A stretch of DNA of 8,362 nucleotides. Origin: Chloroflexota bacterium (lineage in GTDB: Bacteria > Chloroflexota > Anaerolineae > J102). Made by a program: the position numbers and the translations under genes. This document shows positions 5,462-8,362 of this stretch, in pieces. Position 1 is the stretch's first letter, and each line of letters starts with the position of its first letter. The stretch covers positions 1-8,362 of the forward strand of contig PIVW01000253.1 of the NCBI GenBank assembly GCA_003353825.1, in the 5' to 3' direction. The notes under the pieces are model-generated. The model worked only from the letters and a program-made list of their open reading frames with translations. It made no database searches and was not told the DNA's origin.

Positions 5462-6445
5462 ATGAATTATCGCATTTTTGGACGTACAGGTTGGGAAGTC
5501 TCTGACATCAGTTTTGGCGCCTGGGCTATCGGCGGCTCTTGGGGGGATGTTGATGACGAGGTCTCGATGGCGACGTTACACCGGGCACTTGACCTGGGCG
5601 TGAATTTTTTCGACACAGCTGATGTCTATGGCGATGGTCGTAGCGAGCGACTTTTAGCCCGATTGCGTCGAGAGCGGTCTGAACACTTTTACATTGTGAC
5701 CAAAGCAGGCCGCCGCCTAGACCCACATGTCGCCGATGGCTACAACCGCGATAACCTGACAGCCTTTGTCGAGCGCAGCTTGCGAAATATCGAGAGCGAT
5801 TGTCTTGATCTCGTGCAATTACATTGTCCCCCAACCGAGGTGTACTACAGCCCGGAAGTGTTCGAGGTGCTGGATGATCTCGTGCAGGCGGGCAAAATCA
5901 AATATTATGGAGTCAGCGTCGAGAAAGTTGAAGAAGCACTCAAAGCTATCGAGTATCCCCATGTCATGAGCGTGCAACTGATCTTCAACATGTTCCGCTT
6001 GCGACCCACTGAACTGTTCTTCGCTGAAGCATTGCGTCGAAATACAGCCATACTCGCCCGAGTGCCCTTGGCCAGCGGCATGCTCACCGGCAAAATGACG
6101 GCTAAAACGACCTTTGCTGCCGATGACCATCGTAACTTCAATCGCTACGGACAGGCCTTTGATCGTGGTGAAACTTTCTCGGGAGTTGACTACGACACAG
6201 GTCTGCAGGCAGTCGCTGAAGTGCAGAGTCTTGTGCCGGTGGGTTCGACCCTGGCTCAGACTGCGTTGCGCTGGATACTTATGTACGATGCCGTTTCCAC
6301 CATCATTCCAGGCGCCAAGACATTGCAGCAGGTTGAAGACAACTGCGCGGCTTCCGATCTACCTGCATTTGGTGACAAGCAGATGGCCCAGGTTCAGGCT
6401 GTCTATGATTCACTTATCCGAGAGCAGGTGCACCAGCGCTGGTAG
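5462..6445 (+). CDS. Aldo/keto reductase (YajO/Tas-like)
   Basis: 327 residues, normal family length. It is predicted to be a cytoplasmic NADP(H)-dependent carbonyl reductase. The tetrad is complete: D51 and Y56 in FFDTADVYGDGRSE, K81 in IVTKAGRR and H121 in LVQLHCPP. The start MNYRIFGRTGWEVSDISFGAWAIGG and the cofactor-phosphate block IIPGAKTLQQVEDN near the C-terminus are typical of the large class that includes YajO, Tas and plant auxin-induced-like AKRs. The true substrate is unknown. It could be co-transcribed with the reductase upstream (135-bp gap) and with pepA downstream (55-bp gap). Confidence 0.95.
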   Translation: MNYRIFGRTGWEVSDISFGAWAIGGSWGDVDDEVSMATLHRALDLGVNFFDTADVYGDGRSERLLARLRRERSEHFYIVTKAGRRLDPHVADGYNRDNLTAFVERSLRNIESDCLDLVQLHCPPTEVYYSPEVFEVLDDLVQAGKIKYYGVSVEKVEEALKAIEYPHVMSVQLIFNMFRLRPTELFFAEALRRNTAILARVPLASGMLTGKMTAKTTFAADDHRNFNRYGQAFDRGETFSGVDYDTGLQAVAEVQSLVPVGSTLAQTALRWILMYDAVSTIIPGAKTLQQVEDNCAASDLPAFGDKQMAQVQAVYDSLIREQVHQRW

Positions 6446-6500
6446 CAAGGGCGCCGCACAATCGCCTCCCCCATTCTCACTTCGAATAAGGTACAGATAA

Positions 6501-8018
6501 ATGGAAGTCAACGTACAACTCAAAAACATCGTCGAATCCAGTGCCGATTTAATCATCGTCAATCTATTCAAGGGTGTAAACATGCCCGGTGGGGCCACCG
6601 GTGCGGTTGATCAGGCTTTGGATGGGCAAATCAGCCAGCTCATCACCTTGGGGGATTGTAGCGGCGCTCTGGGTGATACCTGTCTGATCTATACAAATGA
6701 GATCATTCCCACCCCGCGCGTCCTCGTCGTCGGCCTGGGAAATCGTGAGTCCTTCGATCTGGCCGCGGTGCGCACTGCATCGGCCGCGGCGATGGCCGCT
6801 GCAAATAGCGTTGGAGCCAAACATGTGGCATCGATAGTCCATGGCGGTGGCATTGGCGGGCTCGATATCGTCGCTGCCGCGCAAGCTGTCGTCGAGGCCA
6901 GCATGTTGGAGCTTTATCGCATGCCCCGGCAGAGCAGTGAGTCTGGGTCCAATAAAAAGGTCGAGTCATTTACCCTGGTCGAATTCGACTCCGAGCGTTT
7001 AGCAGCAGTCGAAAAGGGTGATGAAGCCGGTCGGGCCATTGCCGAAAGCACTATCTTTGCTCGAGACCTGGTCGCTCACCCGGCCAATGTCGCGACCCCC
7101 ACCATGATAGCCGAAACCGCCCGCACCATGGCGGCGGAGGTAGGACTGGCCTGCATCATTCTTGAACGTGCGGATATGGAAGCACTGGACATGGGCATCC
7201 TATTGGCAGTTGCGAAAGGCAGCGACGAACCCCCCAAGTTCGTCATACTCGAGCACAACAAACCGCGCGCCGAGGAACTCGACACCATCGTGTTGGTAGG
7301 AAAGGGTGTGACATTTGATACAGGTGGGTACTCTCTTAAGATCACCAATCGCGGCACAATGTGGCAGATGAAAGATGATATGACCGGTGCCGCCGACGTG
7401 ATCGCCACTCTGCGCGCTGCAGCTTTGCTGGATGTGCCGTTACATGTGGTAGGGTTGGCGCCCCTGACCGAGAATACTATCAATGGCCGGGCACAGAAGC
7501 CGGGCGATGTCTTTACCGGCATGACCGGCAAAACGATGGAAGTTATTTCCACCGACGCCGAGGGGCGTATGATTCTGGCTGATGCTCTGGCCTATGCCGG
7601 TCGTTACAAAGATGCCAAGGCAGTTATCGATCTGGCAACGCTTACAGCCACGATCAGCTTGGCATTAGGTCCACAGGCCGCCGGTCTGTTTACCGAGGAT
7701 GCCGACCTACGAGATCGTCTGGTCGTGGCAGGTGATGCAGTTGGTGAGCGACTTTGGCCCATGCCCATGTACGGTGAATATGCCGAGGAGATCAAAAGTC
7801 AGTTCGCCGATGTGAAAAACTCAACAGCGCCCAACACGCATTCCGGTGTTGCTACCAGTGCCAAGTTTCTCCAACATTTCACCGAGGACTATCCCTGGGC
7901 TCACCTGGATATCGCTGGTGTCGCCTGGAATAAAAAACGCAAACCTATGGTCCCCACCGGTACAACTGCATTCGGCGTTCGCCTCCTAATCCAGTTCCTG
8001 CGTAGCTGGTCAGGGTAG
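6501..8018 (+). CDS. pepA: Leucyl aminopeptidase, M17 family
   Basis: 505 residues, full family length. The enzyme is a cytoplasmic, usually hexameric, two-metal aminopeptidase that removes N-terminal residues such as Leu in peptide turnover. The N-terminal macro-like regulatory domain spans about 1-165 and the catalytic domain about 170-500. All the metal and catalytic residues expected from bovine lens and E. coli enzymes are present: K268 and D273 in GKGVTFDTGG, K280 in SLK, D293 in MKDDMTGAA, and D352, E354 and R356 in STDAEGR. The signature reads STDAEGRM where NTDAEGRL is usual, a mild change. ATG at 6501 has AAGG 9 nt upstream. It lies 55 bp after the second reductase, so co-transcription is likely. 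The final base of its TAG is also the first base of the 8-bp array that follows. Confidence 0.97.
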   Translation: MEVNVQLKNIVESSADLIIVNLFKGVNMPGGATGAVDQALDGQISQLITLGDCSGALGDTCLIYTNEIIPTPRVLVVGLGNRESFDLAAVRTASAAAMAAANSVGAKHVASIVHGGGIGGLDIVAAAQAVVEASMLELYRMPRQSSESGSNKKVESFTLVEFDSERLAAVEKGDEAGRAIAESTIFARDLVAHPANVATPTMIAETARTMAAEVGLACIILERADMEALDMGILLAVAKGSDEPPKFVILEHNKPRAEELDTIVLVGKGVTFDTGGYSLKITNRGTMWQMKDDMTGAADVIATLRAAALLDVPLHVVGLAPLTENTINGRAQKPGDVFTGMTGKTMEVISTDAEGRMILADALAYAGRYKDAKAVIDLATLTATISLALGPQAAGLFTEDADLRDRLVVAGDAVGERLWPMPMYGEYAEEIKSQFADVKNSTAPNTHSGVATSAKFLQHFTEDYPWAHLDIAGVAWNKKRKPMVPTGTTAFGVRLLIQFLRSWSG

Positions 8019-8121
8019 TCGTTTGGTCGTTTGGTCGTTTGGTCGCTTGGTCGCTTGGTCGCTTGGTCGTTTGGTCGCTTGGTCGCTTGGTCGCTTGGTC
8101 GCTTGGTCGTTTGGTCGTTAG
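8018..8121. repeat. 8-bp tandem array GTCGYTTG, 13 units
   Basis: Thirteen units in perfect register starting at the last base of the pepA stop codon. Twelve are GTCGTTTG or GTCGCTTG and the last is GTCGTTAG. The variable fifth base runs T,T,T,C,C,C,T,C,C,C,C,T,T. A period of 8 is not a multiple of 3, so the array is not a coding repeat; the open frame on the minus strand (7945-8169, with PSDQATKR-type repeats) is a by-product of it. Confidence 0.95.
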
Positions 8122-8150
8122 GCGTCCGAGTCTGACCATCGAAAGATCAT

Positions 8151-8182
8151 CACCCTGCCACCCTGCCACCCTGCCACCCTGC
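8151..8182. repeat. 8-bp tandem array CACCCTGC, four units
   Basis: Four identical units (8151-8158, 8159-8166, 8167-8174, 8175-8182). A fifth unit would begin at 8183 with CA, and the A is the first base of the ATG of the next gene, so the array runs into the start codon. It occupies the place where a Shine-Dalgarno would be, and none is seen. Confidence 0.9.
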
Positions 8183-8183
8183 C

Positions 8184-8348
8184 ATGACCAACCTCCTTGC
8201 TGATTTCCCTGTCATCTACGAAGCTGACATCGTCTGGGGCGATATGGATGCCTTCCAGCATGTCAATAACGTTGCTTATTTCCGCTATTATACTTCACAA
8301 GGTCACAAATTGAACTTTTTCGACCTCATCAAAGGTTTGAAAATTTAA
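8184..8348 (+). pseudogene. Interrupted acyl-CoA thioesterase (4HBT hotdog fold), N-terminal part
   Basis: Residues 1-36 match the start of hotdog thioesterases: VIYEADIVWGDMDAFQHVNN followed by VAYFRYY, including the D22 and H26 of the conserved D-x3-H-V-N-N motif. After about residue 36 (near 8291) similarity ends; the normal continuation, ESARIEY-like, is replaced by TSQGHKLNFF and a TAA at 8346-8348, giving 54 residues against about 130-150 usual. From that point G+C falls from 50 of 107 bases to 23 of 72. Another frame is open from the breakpoint to the window end. I infer an insertion, deletion or assembly join here. No Shine-Dalgarno precedes the ATG. Confidence 0.65.
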
Positions 8349-8362
8349 GGTTAGTAAGGAAT

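Noticed and set aside
4466..6445. Recent tandem duplication of aldo/keto reductases
   Set aside because: The two proteins share the fold and catalytic tetrad but differ widely in sequence and length.
7076..7552. 158-aa minus-strand frame
   Set aside because: Shadow of pepA, whose catalytic domain is encoded on the opposite strand here.
8018..8121. CRISPR array
   Set aside because: Units are 8 bp and directly adjacent, with no spacers and no cas genes.
7945..8169. 74-aa minus-strand frame with PSDQATKR repeats
   Set aside because: It is produced by the 8-bp array, whose period is not a multiple of 3, and overlaps pepA antisense.

Overview
The window suggests a free-living bacterium with compact, single-domain genes of moderate G+C. 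It uses Shine-Dalgarno starts for some genes (clear AAGGAG or AGGAG before both aldo/keto reductases) and GTG or TTG starts with no visible Shine-Dalgarno for others. Intergenic DNA full of short 7-8 bp repeats, a membrane-anchored coiled-coil protein with an extracellular SdrD-B-like domain, and a BdbC-type DsbB would fit Chloroflexota (Anaerolineae/Caldilineae-like). That placement is inference; no marker gene here proves it.

Layout. Positions 2-127 (+) look like the last 41 codons of a gene that starts outside the window. A leftward (minus-strand) block follows: a 168-aa SLT-type lytic transglycosylase (2583-3089), a DsbB/BdbC quinone:disulfide oxidoreductase (1942-2442) and a 485-aa single-pass coiled-coil surface protein (254-1711). 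All three would act on or in the cell envelope. A good promoter (TTATCA-17-TATAAT) sits just upstream of the transglycosylase. After a 464-bp poorly explained divergent gap (3136-3599) comes a rightward block: a 4Fe-4S uracil-DNA-glycosylase-superfamily protein (3600-4205), two different aldo/keto reductases (4466-5326 and 5462-6445), a leucyl aminopeptidase (pepA, 6501-8018) and the start of a hotdog-fold acyl-CoA thioesterase (8184-8348). The thioesterase frame breaks off after about 36 recognisable residues.

The most unusual content lies between the genes. Nearly every larger intergenic space holds short tandem arrays with a 7-bp or 8-bp period, each with a different unit: degenerate GCGACTT (151-185), TAATCCT plus an inverted set (1815-1880), ACGTGTT (2463-2476 and 4272-4299, with an inverted relative at 5391-5406), CCACCTA (4401-4421), GTCGYTTG x13 (8018-8121) and CACCCTGC x4 (8151-8182). 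The last two arrays take up most of the pepA-thioesterase gap, one starting in the stop codon and the other ending one base before the start codon. An exact 17-bp dispersed repeat and an 18/21 dispersed repeat also link distant intergenic regions. The clearest candidate for something under-described here is this repeat-making behaviour of the intergenic DNA, not a new multi-gene system.

The genes are mostly ordinary housekeeping functions: envelope maintenance, disulfide formation, DNA base repair, carbonyl reduction and peptide turnover. I see no tRNA, rRNA, CRISPR array, transposase or phage module.
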